NCBI GenBank assembly: GCA_040752005.1
Contig: JBFMFX010000021.1
Location: forward strand, 1-64,000
Reading direction: 5' to 3'
DNA: 64,000 nt
DNA from: RBG-16-66-20 sp040752005
GTDB lineage: Bacteria; Pseudomonadota; Gammaproteobacteria; Burkholderiales; SG8-39
Under the pieces are notes generated by a model that saw nothing but the letters and a program-made list of their open reading frames with translations, did no database searches and was not told the origin of the DNA. The stretch's first letter is position 1. Each line of letters starts with the position of its first letter. Shown in pieces: positions 1 through 8,983 of the stretch. The translations under genes were made by a program, and so were the position numbers.

Positions 1-2
1 CC

Positions 3-206
3 GAGTACGACCGCTGGATCAACCGCGCTCGCTCCAGAGTCCGCGCCCGCGTCGAGCACTCGATCGGCGTGATCAAGCGCCTGTTCGGCTTCGCCAAGGT
101 GCGCTACCGCGGTATCGCGAAGAACGCCAATCGGCTCTTCGTCACCTGCGCGCTGGCGAACCTGTTCATCGCCCGGCGCCACTTGTTCAGAGCTCAGGGG
201 GCGTAG
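3..206 (+). CDS. IS5-family transposase, C-terminal fragment (cut by window edge)
   Basis: Frame 3 is open from the window edge to TAG at 204-206 and gives about 67 residues. The stretch RVEHSIGVIKRLFGF followed by VRYRGIAKN and CALANLF is typical of the C-terminal end of IS5-type DDE transposases; the E of the VEH segment is probably the last residue of the catalytic triad. The protein would catalyse cut-and-paste movement of the element. Only the C-terminal part is inside the window, so it cannot be judged whether the whole gene is intact. The element end follows directly downstream. Confidence 0.85.
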   Translation, partial: EYDRWINRARSRVRARVEHSIGVIKRLFGFAKVRYRGIAKNANRLFVTCALANLFIARRHLFRAQGA

Positions 207-342
207 TGCGTCCAAAAACGGCAAAGACGCTCGAATGCGAGCGAAATCGGAAGCAAAAACGCTCCGATTCGCACTCAACTGACGTCTGTGGGCCCAATTT
301 CGCATCAATGCCTCCTCACGTCGTCACTACTTCAGACGTTCC
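207..342 (+). mobile_element. Right end of IS5-type element with terminal inverted repeat
   Basis: The noncoding tail after the transposase stop ends in a sequence whose reverse complement begins GGAACGTCTGAAGTAG, which resembles IS5-group terminal repeats (GGAA at the tip, then GAA). CTAG at 343-346 fits the YTAR target duplication of the IS5 subgroup. The left copy of the repeat is outside the window, so the exact tip is inferred. Confidence 0.65.
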
Positions 343-570
343 CTAGCTGAAGAAGGCCCAGCCGACGAAAGCGCCCGCGATCGGCAGAAACACCAGCGCA
401 AAGCGGGCGGTCGCCGTGATCCGCCGCCGCTCGGTCGGATCGAGCTCGATCCGGCGCTTTTTTTCCAGCGCGCGGCGGGCGGCGACCTGGCGGACCAGAT
501 AATAGTCGGCGGCGATCCAGACGATCGCGATGCCGAGGCCGATCAGCGCGCCCTGGATGGCGATATGCAT
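343..570 (-). CDS. Small two-helix membrane protein, unknown function
   Basis: Encodes 75 residues starting MHIAIQGALIGLG. A clear ribosome binding site (AGGAAGGAG) lies about 7 nt before the ATG. Two hydrophobic helices are visible, at about residues 5-22 and 56-73, joined by a strongly basic loop (RRALEKKRRIE), so both ends probably face the same side of the inner membrane. It is the last gene of a glnS-MFS-small protein run on the minus strand. Its TAG stop is part of the CTAG at the tip of the neighbouring insertion sequence, so the last residues may differ from the ancestral protein. I do not recognise the family. Confidence 0.7.
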   Translation of the reverse strand: MHIAIQGALIGLGIAIVWIAADYYLVRQVAARRALEKKRRIELDPTERRRITATARFALVFLPIAGAFVGWAFFS

Positions 571-626
571 GAACGTGCTCCTTCCTGCGGCGCGCATTCT
601 GGCACAGGCGCGCGCTGCGCGCCGCC

Positions 627-1865
627 TCAGGCCGTCGGCGCCGGGCGACGGCTGCGCGCGTACCAGCGCGCCATCACCTCGATCGCGATCCAGGACGCGA
701 GCGAGGCCGTGATCAGCGCGGCCAGTCCGGCGCGCCAGTCCCAGCGCTCCACGATCAGCGCGAAGAGCGTTGGCGAGGCGGCGTTGACGAGGATCGAGGG
801 CGTGGCGAGCGCACCGAGCACCGCGCCGTAGCCGGTGGCGCCGAAGAGCGCCAGCGGCACCGCGCCGCGCACGATGGTGATGACGCCCTGCGAGGCGCCC
901 ATGAGCAGCGTGAAGGCGACGATGAGGGCGAAGCTGCCGCCGGAAACGGCGAGCAGCGCGAACGAGGCGGGCAGCGCGCCGATGGCGATGCGCGCCACCG
1001 TCATCGCGTGCAGCCTGCGGCCGAATACGATCTCCAGCACGCGGCCGCCGAACTGCGCGAAACCCTTCATCGAGGCGACCCAGACCGCGGCGGCGGTGGC
1101 GAGGCCGGCCGCCTCCAGCATCGGCACGAGCTGCACGGTGACGACGCCGAACACGAAGCCGTTCAGCGACATGACGAGCGCGAAAAGCGCCATCGCCACG
1201 GCACGCCGGGCGCCTTCGAGCGGCGGACCATCGGCCGAGGGCGGATCGGCGGCGTCCGCTTGCGCCGCGCGCCGCGGTTCTCTGCGCGCGAGCGCGATCC
1301 AGTTGAGCGGCAGGCAGACCGCGAGATGGATCGCGGCGAACCCGGCGAGCGTGGCGCGCCAGCCGCCCGCCTCGTTGAGGTAGTGGCCGACCACCCAGAA
1401 CACCGTCGAGGCGAAGGCGCCGAAGAGCGTGAGGATCGAGATCGCGAGCCGCCCGCGCGAGGGCGCGACTTGCACCAGCGCCGCGAACGCCGCGTCGTAG
1501 AGTGTCAGGCGCATGCCGAGGCCGAGAAACGCCCACACCGCGAGCCAGGCCGCCTCCGACTGCACCCGCGAGAGCGCGAGCAGTCCCGCCGAGACCATCA
1601 GCGTGCCGGCGACCATGATCGGACGCGCGCCGTGGCGATCCATCGCGCGGCCGGCCCACGGAGAGACCGCCGCCATCGCGAGCAGCGCCACGGTGAAGCC
1701 GAAATACACCAGGCTCAGGCTCCAGCCGGTGTCGGCCGCGATCGGATTGGCGAGCACGCCGAGGCAGTAGTAGGCAGTGCCCCAGGCGGTGATCTGGCCG
1801 AGGCCGAGCGCGCATACCGCGAGCGGCAGCGGATCCCGGGGCGGTGCGCCGCGCACGCGGTTCAA
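627..1865 (-). CDS. MFS transporter
   Basis: 412 residues with about twelve hydrophobic helices. Between helices 2 and 3 is GRAMDRHGARP, a version of the MFS loop motif GxxxDRxGxR. The N-terminal half starts with ALGLGQITAWGTAYYCLGVL, a pattern seen in small-molecule/drug or carboxylate exporters of the major facilitator superfamily. The protein would sit in the inner membrane and use the proton gradient; the substrate cannot be inferred. The start used is TTG (1863-1865), 18 nt after the glnS stop, without a good ribosome binding site, so the true start may be a GTG three codons on. It lies between glnS and a small membrane protein. Confidence 0.85.
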   Translation of the reverse strand: MNRVRGAPPRDPLPLAVCALGLGQITAWGTAYYCLGVLANPIAADTGWSLSLVYFGFTVALLAMAAVSPWAGRAMDRHGARPIMVAGTLMVSAGLLALSRVQSEAAWLAVWAFLGLGMRLTLYDAAFAALVQVAPSRGRLAISILTLFGAFASTVFWVVGHYLNEAGGWRATLAGFAAIHLAVCLPLNWIALARREPRRAAQADAADPPSADGPPLEGARRAVAMALFALVMSLNGFVFGVVTVQLVPMLEAAGLATAAAVWVASMKGFAQFGGRVLEIVFGRRLHAMTVARIAIGALPASFALLAVSGGSFALIVAFTLLMGASQGVITIVRGAVPLALFGATGYGAVLGALATPSILVNAASPTLFALIVERWDWRAGLAALITASLASWIAIEVMARWYARSRRPAPTA

Positions 1866-1883
1866 CGCACGCCGACGCGGCGA

Positions 1884-3527
1884 TCAGCCGGTGCGCGAAT
1901 CGCGCAGGGCCACGGTGCGAATGAACCCGCCGCGATCGGGCTTGAAATAGCCGTGGCGCTCGAACTGAAAGCGTTCCTCCGGACCGCAGGCCGCGAGCGC
2001 CGGCTCGAGCCACGCCGACACGATGCGCAGCGACTCCGGGTTGAGGTCGGCGAGACCTTGCGGATCGGCGCGGGCGAACAGCCGCTCGTAGAGCCGCACG
2101 TCGGCGGCGTGCGCATGGCGCACGCTCACCCAGTGGATGTTGCCCTTCACCTTGTAGCGGTCGGCGCCCGGCGTGCCCGATTTCGAGTCCTCGTAGTAGG
2201 TGCAGCGCACCGTGCCGCTCGCCTCGTCGTAGCCCAGGCATTTCACGACATACGCATAGCGCAGCCGCACTTCGGCCCCGGGCGCGAGGCGGAAGTAGCC
2301 GGGCGGCGGTTCGTCGCGGTAGTCGTCGCGCTCGATCCACAGCTCGCGCGCAAACGGCACCGGTCGCCGGCCCCACTCGGGTTTCTGCGGGTGGTTGGGG
2401 ACCTGCAGCGTCTCCTCGCGGCCCTCGGGCCAGTTCTCGATCACCAGCTTCACCGGATCGAGCACCGCCATGCGCCGGGGTGCGATCTCGTTCAGGTGCT
2501 CGCGCACGCAGTCTTCCAGCACGGCATAGTCAATCACCGAGTTTTCCTTCGCCACGCCGATGCGCTCGGCGAAGCGCCGCAGGCCCTCGGGCGTATAGCC
2601 GCGCCGGCGCGCCGCGGCAAGCGTCGGCATGCGCGGGTCGTCCCAGCCCTCGACGAAGCCGCCCTCGACCAGCTCGATCAGCTTTCTCTTGGACAGCACC
2701 ACGTGCGTGAGCTGCAGCCGGGCGAACTCGATCTGCTGCGGCAGCGGCCGCTCGACGAGCCCGCCTTCGGCGAGGCGCTCGAGCAGCCAGTCGTAGAACG
2801 GGCGCTGATCCTCGAACTCCAGCGTGCAGATGGAGTGGGTGATGCGCTCGACCGCGTCCTCGATCGGATGCGCGTAGGTGTACATCGGATAGATGCACCA
2901 GCGCTCGCCGGTGCGGTGGTGCGTGGCATGCTTGATGCGGTAGATCACCGGATCGCGCAGGTTGATGTTCGGCGAGGCCATGTCAATTCTCGCCCGCAGC
3001 ACATGCGCGCCGTCGGGGTACTCGCCGGCCTTCATCGCCCGCAGCAGCCTGAGGTTCTCCTCTGGCGAGCGGTCCCGGTAAGGGCTGTTCTCGCCGGGGC
3101 GCGTCAGCGTGCCGCGCCGCGCGCGCATCTCCTCCGGCGACTGCGAATCCACGTAGGCGAGCCCGGCCTCGACCAGGTACTCGGCGCAGCGGTACATGAA
3201 GTCGAAGTAGTCCGAGGCGTACAGCGCGCGCCCGTCGAACTCGGGCACCAGCCACTTCACCGCCTCGATGATCGAGTCCACATACTCCTGCTCCTCTTTT
3301 TCCGGATTGGTGTCGTCGAAGCGCAGGTTGCAGGTGCCGCCGTAGTCGCGCGCCAGGCCCCAGTTGAGCAGGATGGACTTGGCGTGACCGAGGTGCAGAT
3401 ACCCGTTCGGCTCCGGCGGAAAGCGCGTGCGCACCGTCGTGCAGCGGCCGCTCGCGAGATCGGCCTCGATGCGCTGGCGGATGAAGTTGGAGGGCGCAGT
3501 GGCGTGCGTCCGGGCAGGCTTGGCCAT
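1884..3527 (-). CDS. glnS: Glutaminyl-tRNA synthetase
   Basis: 547 residues, the usual length for bacterial GlnRS. It charges tRNA-Gln with glutamine in the cytoplasm. The class I signature HIGH appears as HLGH at residues 45-48 after PPEPNGYL, and the KMSKS loop as VLSKRKL at 277-283. RFDDTNPEKEEQEYVDSI is the characteristic GlnRS/GluRS ATP-site segment, and the C-terminal beta-barrel anticodon-binding part is present. PPEPNG rather than PSPTG separates it from GluRS. A -10-like TAGAAT lies on the minus strand at 3570-3565, giving a leader of about 30 nt. It is divergent from the dioxygenase gene 88 bp away. Confidence 0.97.
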   Translation of the reverse strand: MAKPARTHATAPSNFIRQRIEADLASGRCTTVRTRFPPEPNGYLHLGHAKSILLNWGLARDYGGTCNLRFDDTNPEKEEQEYVDSIIEAVKWLVPEFDGRALYASDYFDFMYRCAEYLVEAGLAYVDSQSPEEMRARRGTLTRPGENSPYRDRSPEENLRLLRAMKAGEYPDGAHVLRARIDMASPNINLRDPVIYRIKHATHHRTGERWCIYPMYTYAHPIEDAVERITHSICTLEFEDQRPFYDWLLERLAEGGLVERPLPQQIEFARLQLTHVVLSKRKLIELVEGGFVEGWDDPRMPTLAAARRRGYTPEGLRRFAERIGVAKENSVIDYAVLEDCVREHLNEIAPRRMAVLDPVKLVIENWPEGREETLQVPNHPQKPEWGRRPVPFARELWIERDDYRDEPPPGYFRLAPGAEVRLRYAYVVKCLGYDEASGTVRCTYYEDSKSGTPGADRYKVKGNIHWVSVRHAHAADVRLYERLFARADPQGLADLNPESLRIVSAWLEPALAACGPEERFQFERHGYFKPDRGGFIRTVALRDSRTG

Positions 3528-3603
3528 TTTCTCGGGATCAGCGACGAACGTCCGACTCGCGCCGATTCTACCTTCGCTGCCTGCCGCTTCCCGCGGCCGC
3601 CGC

Positions 3604-3609
3604 TATACT
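3604..3609 (+). promoter_or_regulatory. Candidate -10 box (TATACT) for the dioxygenase operon
   Basis: TATACT ends 6 nt before the ATG at 3616, so transcription would start at or next to the start codon. No ribosome binding site can fit between them. The -35 is not recognisable in the GC-rich upstream sequence. Confidence 0.5.
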
Positions 3610-3615
3610 GCCCGC

Positions 3616-4440
3616 ATGCAGATCAGGCGAGTCGCCGGCGCCCTCGGCGCCGAAATCTCCGGCGTGGATCTGTCTCGGCCGCTCTCGGCCGAGCAGGTCG
3701 CCGAGCTGCGCCGGCTGTGGCTGGAGCACCTCGTTCTTTTCTTCCGCGGCCAGGAGCTGTCGAGCGCGCAATTCATGTGCCTGGCCGAATACTTCGGCGA
3801 GCCGGTCGAATATCCCTTCGTGCGGGGGATCGAGGGCTGGCCGAAGATCATCGAGGTGAAGAAGCTGGAGCACGAGCGTACCGCCTTCGGCGCCATCTGG
3901 CATTCGGACACCGCGTACCTCGAGCGCCCGCCGATGGGGACGCTGCTGCTGGCGCGCGAGGTGCCGCCCTTCGGCGGCGATACGCTCTTTGCCAGCATGT
4001 ACGCGGCCTACGACGCGCTCTCGGACGGCATGAAGCGCCTGCTCGAGGGCCTGCGCGCGGTGAACTCGTCGGCGAAGGCCGACGCCTCGCGCACGCGCGA
4101 GGACCGCCTGCGGACCGATGGCACGGAGCAGGCACAGCGGGAAATCGTCGCCGAGCATCCGGTCGTGCGCACCCACCCGGAAACCGGGCGCAAGGCGCTC
4201 TACGTCAACCGCGGCCACACGGTGCGGTTCTCCGGCATGACCGAGGAGGAGAGCGCGCCCCTGCTGGAGTACCTCTTCGAGCACCAGGTGCGGCCTGAAT
4301 TCACCTGCCGCTTCTCCTGGCAGCCGGGCTCGATCGCCTTCTGGGACAACCGCTGCACGCAGCACAACCCGGTCAACGACTACCACGGTTATCGCCGCAT
4401 CATGCACCGGATCACGCTCGCGGGGGATGTTCCGGCTTAG
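3616..4440 (+). CDS. TauD/TfdA-family 2-oxoglutarate-dependent dioxygenase
   Basis: 274 residues. The Fe(II) facial triad is visible as H96 and D98 (WHSDTAY) with H250 (RCTQHNPVNDY), and R265 in RIMHRITL should bind the 2-oxoglutarate carboxylate; the N-terminal GAEISGVDLSRPL is also typical of the family. Such enzymes hydroxylate taurine, aryloxyacetates, sulfate esters and similar compounds; the substrate here is unknown. The start was placed at 3616 because homology begins there and a TATACT box stands just before it. The 3' end overlaps the permease gene by 14 bp, so the two are probably co-translated. Confidence 0.9.
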   Translation: MQIRRVAGALGAEISGVDLSRPLSAEQVAELRRLWLEHLVLFFRGQELSSAQFMCLAEYFGEPVEYPFVRGIEGWPKIIEVKKLEHERTAFGAIWHSDTAYLERPPMGTLLLAREVPPFGGDTLFASMYAAYDALSDGMKRLLEGLRAVNSSAKADASRTREDRLRTDGTEQAQREIVAEHPVVRTHPETGRKALYVNRGHTVRFSGMTEEESAPLLEYLFEHQVRPEFTCRFSWQPGSIAFWDNRCTQHNPVNDYHGYRRIMHRITLAGDVPA

Positions 4441-6901
4441 CCTCGCGGCCGCACGCGGGCACTGGGGCTGGCGCACGACGCTCTCGGTCGCGGGCATCGC
4501 GCTCGGCGTCGCGCTCGGCTTCGCGGTGCAGCTCGTCAACCGCGCGGCGGTCAACGAGCTTGCGGCCGGCGTGCGCGCGCTCGCCGGCGAGGCCGACCTG
4601 GAAGTGCACGGCGGACGGCAGGGCTTTCCCGAGAGCGTGTTCGCCGAGCTTGCGCGTCTTCCCGGCGTCGCGGTGGCGAGCCCGGTGCTCGAGCTGGAGG
4701 CAGGGCTCGCCGAGGGCGGCACGATGCGCCTGGTCGGTCTCGATCCGCTCAGGGCGGGACAGATCCAGCCGGCGCTCTTTGGCGAGGAGCCCGGCCGCAG
4801 GCTCGACCTGATGCGGCCGGATACGGTGCTCCTTTCGGCCGGCGCGGCGCCGCTGGCGCGCGAAGGGCGGCTCGCCATCGTCGCCGGACTGGAGGTGGTC
4901 GAGCTGAAGGTCGCGGGCGTGCTCGCGGCCTCCGCGCTGCGCGGGGTCGCGGCGCTCACCGACATCGCCACCGCGCAGTGGCGCCTGGGCCGAATCGGCC
5001 AGTTGAACCGCATTGACCTGCGCCTCGCTCCCGGCGCCGACCGCGAGGCGCTGCGTGAACGGATCGCCGCGATGCTTCCGCCGGGCGCGCACGTGAGCAC
5101 GGTGGACGCGGTGGAAGAATCGAGCGCCAACCTCTCGCGCGCCTACCGGGTGAATCTGAACGTGCTCGCGCTGGTGGCGCTGTTCACCGGCGGATTCATG
5201 GTGTTCTCGGCGCAGGCGCTGGAAGTCGCGCGCCGGCGCAGCGAGCATGCGCTACTCAGGGTGCTCGGGCTCGAACGCAGGGGCGTCCAGCGCCTGGTGC
5301 TTGCGCAGGCCGCCGCGGTCGGCGCGGCGGGCAGCGCGCTCGGAATCGTCCTCGGCTACGCGCTGGCGCGCGCCGCGGTCGGGGTGGTCGGTGCCGACCT
5401 CGGCGCCGGCATGTTTCGCGGCGTGCAGCCGGAGCTGCCGTTTCCTGTCGGGGTGGGTCTGCTCTATCTCGCGGCGGGCGTCGCCATCGCGCTCGCCGGC
5501 GCCTGGCTTCCGGCGCTGGATGCCTCGCGCGAGCCGCCGGCGCAGGCGCTCAAGGCGGGTGACGTCGAGCGCATGTACGAGCACGTAGTGACCGTGCTGC
5601 CCGGTTGCGCGCTGCTCGTGCTCGGCACCCTGCTTGCCTTCCTGCCTGCGGTGCGCGGACTGCCGATCGCGGGCTACGTCTCGATTGCGTGCCTGCTCAC
5701 TGGCGGCATCCTTCTCATGCCGTGGATGGCGCGCACAGTGTTCGCGCGGCTGCCGCTCGCGCGCCGGCCGGCGCTGGCGCTGGCGGCGGCGCAATTGCGC
5801 GGCGCGCCGGGACAGGCGACGGTGAGTCTTGCGGCGATCGTCGCCAGTTTCTCGCTGATGTGCGCCATGGCAATCATGGTGGCGTCGTTTCGCGACTCGG
5901 TGGACCGCTGGCTGGAAGCGGTGCTGCCCGCGGATCTGTACTTTCGCACCACCCACGCGGGCGAGTCGGCCTGGATCGAGCCGGATCTCGAGGCCCGGGT
6001 GCGGGACCTTGCCGAGGTCGCGCGCGCCGAGTTCATCCGCAGCCAGCGGGTGATTCTCGATCCTTCGCGGCCGGCAGTGGCGCTGCTCGCGCGCGACGGA
6101 GCGGCCGGCGCACGCTATCCGCTCGTCGGCCGAACCTACGAGCGCCGCTCCGGGGATCCGCCGCCGGCGTGGATCTCGGAGGCGGTGAGGGACGCGTATC
6201 GCTGGCGGCCGGGCGATCGGATCGAGCTGCCGCTTGCCGGGAAGCGGCGCCCGTTCGTCGTCGCCGGCGTCTGGCGCGACTACGCGCGCCAGCACGGCGC
6301 GATCGTGATCGAGCGCGCAATTTATGTCGCGCTCACCGGCGATCGGCGCGCGAACGATGCGGCGCTGTGGCTGGCGCCCGGCGCGACTCCGGATGCGGCC
6401 GAGCGCGCGCTGCGTGCGCTGCCCGGCGGGTCGCTCCTCGACATCGCCGGGCCGGGCGAGATCCGCGCGCGGTCGCTCTCGATCTTCGACCGCACCTTCG
6501 CGGTGACGTACGCGCTGGAGGCGGTGGCGGTGCTGGTGGGGCTGTTCGGTCTTTCCTCCAGCATCGGCGCGATCGTGCTCGCGCGCCGCCGCGAATTCGG
6601 CATGCTGCGCCACATCGGCATGAGTCGCGCGCAGATCGGAGAGATGCTCGCCGCCGAAGGCGGATTGCTCGCCGCGCTCGGGGTGGTGGCCGGGCTTGCG
6701 ATCGGCGCGGCGATGAGCCTGGTGCTGGTCTTCGTCGTCAACCGGCAGTCGTTCGGCTGGGGCATGGACCTCGCCCCGCCGTGGGCGCTGCTCGGCGCGC
6801 TGTCGGCGGGACTCGTCGTGCTCGCGGCGCTGGTCGCCTGGCTCTCCGGACGCGAGGCGACCGGAATGGAACCGGTGCGCGCGGTGCGGGAGGACTGGTG
6901 A
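4427..6901 (+). CDS. FtsX-like ABC transporter permease (LolC/E or MacB-type)
   Basis: 824 residues. An N-terminal membrane helix (about 17-37) is followed by a large extracytoplasmic domain, then a first FtsX core of three helices (about 240-370), a second linked core region with helices near 385-480, a second periplasmic domain and a C-terminal FtsX core (about 690-815, RREFGMLRHIGMSRAQI). This duplicated plan is found in permeases that extract or export lipophilic or peptide substrates in partnership with a cytoplasmic ATPase. No ATPase gene is next to it; the upstream gene is a dioxygenase. The following gene overlaps its stop as GTGA. Confidence 0.9.
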   Translation: MFRLSLAAARGHWGWRTTLSVAGIALGVALGFAVQLVNRAAVNELAAGVRALAGEADLEVHGGRQGFPESVFAELARLPGVAVASPVLELEAGLAEGGTMRLVGLDPLRAGQIQPALFGEEPGRRLDLMRPDTVLLSAGAAPLAREGRLAIVAGLEVVELKVAGVLAASALRGVAALTDIATAQWRLGRIGQLNRIDLRLAPGADREALRERIAAMLPPGAHVSTVDAVEESSANLSRAYRVNLNVLALVALFTGGFMVFSAQALEVARRRSEHALLRVLGLERRGVQRLVLAQAAAVGAAGSALGIVLGYALARAAVGVVGADLGAGMFRGVQPELPFPVGVGLLYLAAGVAIALAGAWLPALDASREPPAQALKAGDVERMYEHVVTVLPGCALLVLGTLLAFLPAVRGLPIAGYVSIACLLTGGILLMPWMARTVFARLPLARRPALALAAAQLRGAPGQATVSLAAIVASFSLMCAMAIMVASFRDSVDRWLEAVLPADLYFRTTHAGESAWIEPDLEARVRDLAEVARAEFIRSQRVILDPSRPAVALLARDGAAGARYPLVGRTYERRSGDPPPAWISEAVRDAYRWRPGDRIELPLAGKRRPFVVAGVWRDYARQHGAIVIERAIYVALTGDRRANDAALWLAPGATPDAAERALRALPGGSLLDIAGPGEIRARSLSIFDRTFAVTYALEAVAVLVGLFGLSSSIGAIVLARRREFGMLRHIGMSRAQIGEMLAAEGGLLAALGVVAGLAIGAAMSLVLVFVVNRQSFGWGMDLAPPWALLGALSAGLVVLAALVAWLSGREATGMEPVRAVREDW

Positions 6902-7968
6902 GGCGGCGCGAGTTTCTTGCCGCGCCGCTCGCCGCGGTTCCCTGGGTGGCAGGCGCGCAGGGCGTCGCGTATCCCGAGGTCGTTCCCGGGCGCAGGATCG
7001 AGTTTCCGCGCGACCACGGCGCGCACCCCGACTTTCGCCAGGAATGGTGGTACGTCACCGGGTGGCTGGAATCCGGGCGGAACGAACCCATCGGATTCCA
7101 GGTGACGTTCTTTCGCGCGCGGCCCGATATCGCCACGGACAACCCGAGCCGGTTCACGCCCCGGCAGATCGTGCTCGCGCACGCCGCGCTCGCCGATCCC
7201 CGCCAGGGGCGCCTCGAGCACGACGAGCGGGCCGCGCGCGCCGCGCTCGGGCTGGCGGGGGCCGAAGAGGGCACGACGCGCGTCTGGGTGGACGACTGGC
7301 ACCTGGCGCTCGAAGGCGGGGCCTGGCGAGCGCGGATCGCCGCGCGAACGTTCGCGTTCGATCTCTCGTTCGCGATGACGCGCCGGCCGGTCCTCAACGG
7401 CGAGGCGGGCTATTCGCGCAAGGGCGAGCGGCCGGGCGAGGCGAGCTATTACTACAGCGTTCCGCACCTGCGCGTCGCCGGAACGCTGGAGCGGGGCCGC
7501 GCGCGCGAGCACGTGCGCGGACTGGCGTGGTACGACCACGAGTGGTCGAGCCGGTACATGGCCCCGGAGGCCGAGGGCTGGGACTGGACGGGCGTGAATC
7601 TGGAGGACGGCGGCGCGCTGATGGCCTTTCGCATGCGCGCCAGGGGCGGCGCCACGCTTTACGCCGGCGGCACGCTCGTCACGCCGGAAGGCGGCGCGCG
7701 CGCGCTGGCGCCCGCCGAGGTCACGCTGGCGCCCCTCAGGCGCTGGCGTTCGCCACGCACCGGAACCGAATATCCGGTGGCGATGCGAGTGCGGCTCGGC
7801 GGGCGCGAGTGGCTGCTCGAGCCGCTGATGGACGACCAGGAGCTGGATGCGCGCGCGAGCACCGGCACCATCTACTGGGAGGGCGCGGTGCGAGCGAGCG
7901 CTCAGGCAGGGCCTGCGGGGCGCGGCTACCTGGAGCTCACCGGCTACTGGAGGCCGATGCGGCTTTAG
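6898..7968 (+). CDS. AttH/CrtC lipocalin-like family protein with Tat-type signal
   Basis: 356 residues from a GTG that overlaps the permease stop by 4 bp. The N-terminus VRRREFLAAPLAAVPWVAGAQG carries an RRxFL twin-arginine motif, a short hydrophobic stretch and an A-x-A-like cleavage region, so export by Tat is likely. Downstream, QEWWYVTGWLES, the PTRF-like FFRARPD segment, WYDHEWSS and GWDWTGVNLEDG are hallmark blocks of the AttH/CrtC (carotenoid 1,2-hydratase-like) lipocalin fold. In many proteobacteria such genes sit next to FtsX-type permeases, which suggests a shared role in handling a lipophilic ligand at the cell envelope; the ligand is not known. Confidence 0.88.
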   Translation: MRRREFLAAPLAAVPWVAGAQGVAYPEVVPGRRIEFPRDHGAHPDFRQEWWYVTGWLESGRNEPIGFQVTFFRARPDIATDNPSRFTPRQIVLAHAALADPRQGRLEHDERAARAALGLAGAEEGTTRVWVDDWHLALEGGAWRARIAARTFAFDLSFAMTRRPVLNGEAGYSRKGERPGEASYYYSVPHLRVAGTLERGRAREHVRGLAWYDHEWSSRYMAPEAEGWDWTGVNLEDGGALMAFRMRARGGATLYAGGTLVTPEGGARALAPAEVTLAPLRRWRSPRTGTEYPVAMRVRLGGREWLLEPLMDDQELDARASTGTIYWEGAVRASAQAGPAGRGYLELTGYWRPMRL

Positions 7969-8001
7969 CGGCGCCTGCGCTCGCGCGCGCAGACCTTGCG
8001 T

Positions 8002-8019
8002 CGGCACCGGCCGGTGCCG
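8002..8019. terminator. 18-bp perfect palindrome between convergent genes
   Basis: CGGCACCGGCCGGTGCCG is its own reverse complement and lies between the convergent attH-like gene and ligC. It could act as a terminator hairpin for both strands, but there is no T-tract on either side. Confidence 0.35.
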
Positions 8020-8023
8020 GATG

Positions 8024-8983
8024 TCAGCCGCCGGACAACTGCCTCTCGATCCGGTCGAGCACCCGGTAGCAGGGCAGCACCTGCGCGACGCCCGCGTTCG
8101 GTTCGCGCCGTTCGCGGATGGCGGCGAAGAACTCGCGGTCCTGCAGCTCGATGCCATTGAGCGAGACGTCCACCTGCGAGACGTCAATCTTGTTGTCCTT
8201 GCCGTCGAAAAGATCGTCGTAGCGGGCGATGTAGGTGCCGTTGTCGCAGATGTAGCGGAAGAACGTGCCGAGCGGCCCGTCGTTGTTGAACGAGAGCGAC
8301 AGCGTGCAGATCGCACCGCTCGCGGCCTTGAGCAGGATGCCCATGTCCATGGCGATGCCGAGGGTGGGGTGGTACGGCCCCTGGACCGCCAGCGCCTGCG
8401 CGATTTCGCTGCCGGTTTGCCAGGCGAACAGGTCCACCGTGTGCGCGGCGTGGTGCCAGAGCAGATGGTCGGTCCAGGAGCGCGGCTGCCCGAGGGCATT
8501 GGTGTTGGTGCGGCGGAAAAAGTAGGTCTGGACGTTCATCTGCTGGATCGCCAGCTCGCCTTTGCGGATGCGGCGGTGAATCCACTGATGGCTCGGATTG
8601 AAGCGGCGCGTGTGACCGCACATCGCCACGAGCCCGGTCTTCTTCTGCAGCTCGACGACCGCTTCGCCGTCGGCCAGGCGGTCGCAGAGCGGGATTTCGA
8701 CCTGCACGTGCTTGCCGGCGCGCAGGCAGGCGAGGGCCTGGGCGGCGTGCAGCTGCGTCGGCGTGGCGAGGATCACCGCGTCCACGTCCGGGCGCGCCAG
8801 GGTCTCGTCCAAGTTCGTGGTCACGTGGCCAACGCGGAAGCGCTCGGCGACCGCCTTGGTCTTGCCGTACTCCCGGCCAACCAGCGACACGACCTCGACG
8901 CCGGGAATGTTCTGCATCGCCTCCAGGTGCTTGACGCCGAAAGCGCCGGCGCCCGCGAGCGCGACTCGGATGGTGCCTGTCAT
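8024..8983 (-). CDS. ligC: 4-carboxy-2-hydroxymuconate-6-semialdehyde dehydrogenase
   Basis: 319 residues of the Gfo/Idh/MocA oxidoreductase family. The Rossmann motif is ALAGAGAFG at the N-terminus, followed by the family's VILATPTQLHAAQALACLRAGKHVQVEIPL block. In the protocatechuate 4,5-cleavage pathway LigC/PmdC oxidises the ring-cleavage product (as its hemiacetal) with NAD(P) to 2-pyrone-4,6-dicarboxylate. The assignment rests on family plus position: it follows the two dioxygenase subunit genes, overlapping ligB by 4 bp (ATGA), and is the last gene of the operon. Confidence 0.9.
   Translation of the reverse strand: MTGTIRVALAGAGAFGVKHLEAMQNIPGVEVVSLVGREYGKTKAVAERFRVGHVTTNLDETLARPDVDAVILATPTQLHAAQALACLRAGKHVQVEIPLCDRLADGEAVVELQKKTGLVAMCGHTRRFNPSHQWIHRRIRKGELAIQQMNVQTYFFRRTNTNALGQPRSWTDHLLWHHAAHTVDLFAWQTGSEIAQALAVQGPYHPTLGIAMDMGILLKAASGAICTLSLSFNNDGPLGTFFRYICDNGTYIARYDDLFDGKDNKIDVSQVDVSLNGIELQDREFFAAIRERREPNAGVAQVLPCYRVLDRIERQLSGG

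Noticed and set aside
1008..4298. Plus-strand open frame of 1096 codons across glnS
   Set aside because: Shadow of the MFS and glnS genes with Arg/His/Glu-rich translation and no start or ribosome binding site.
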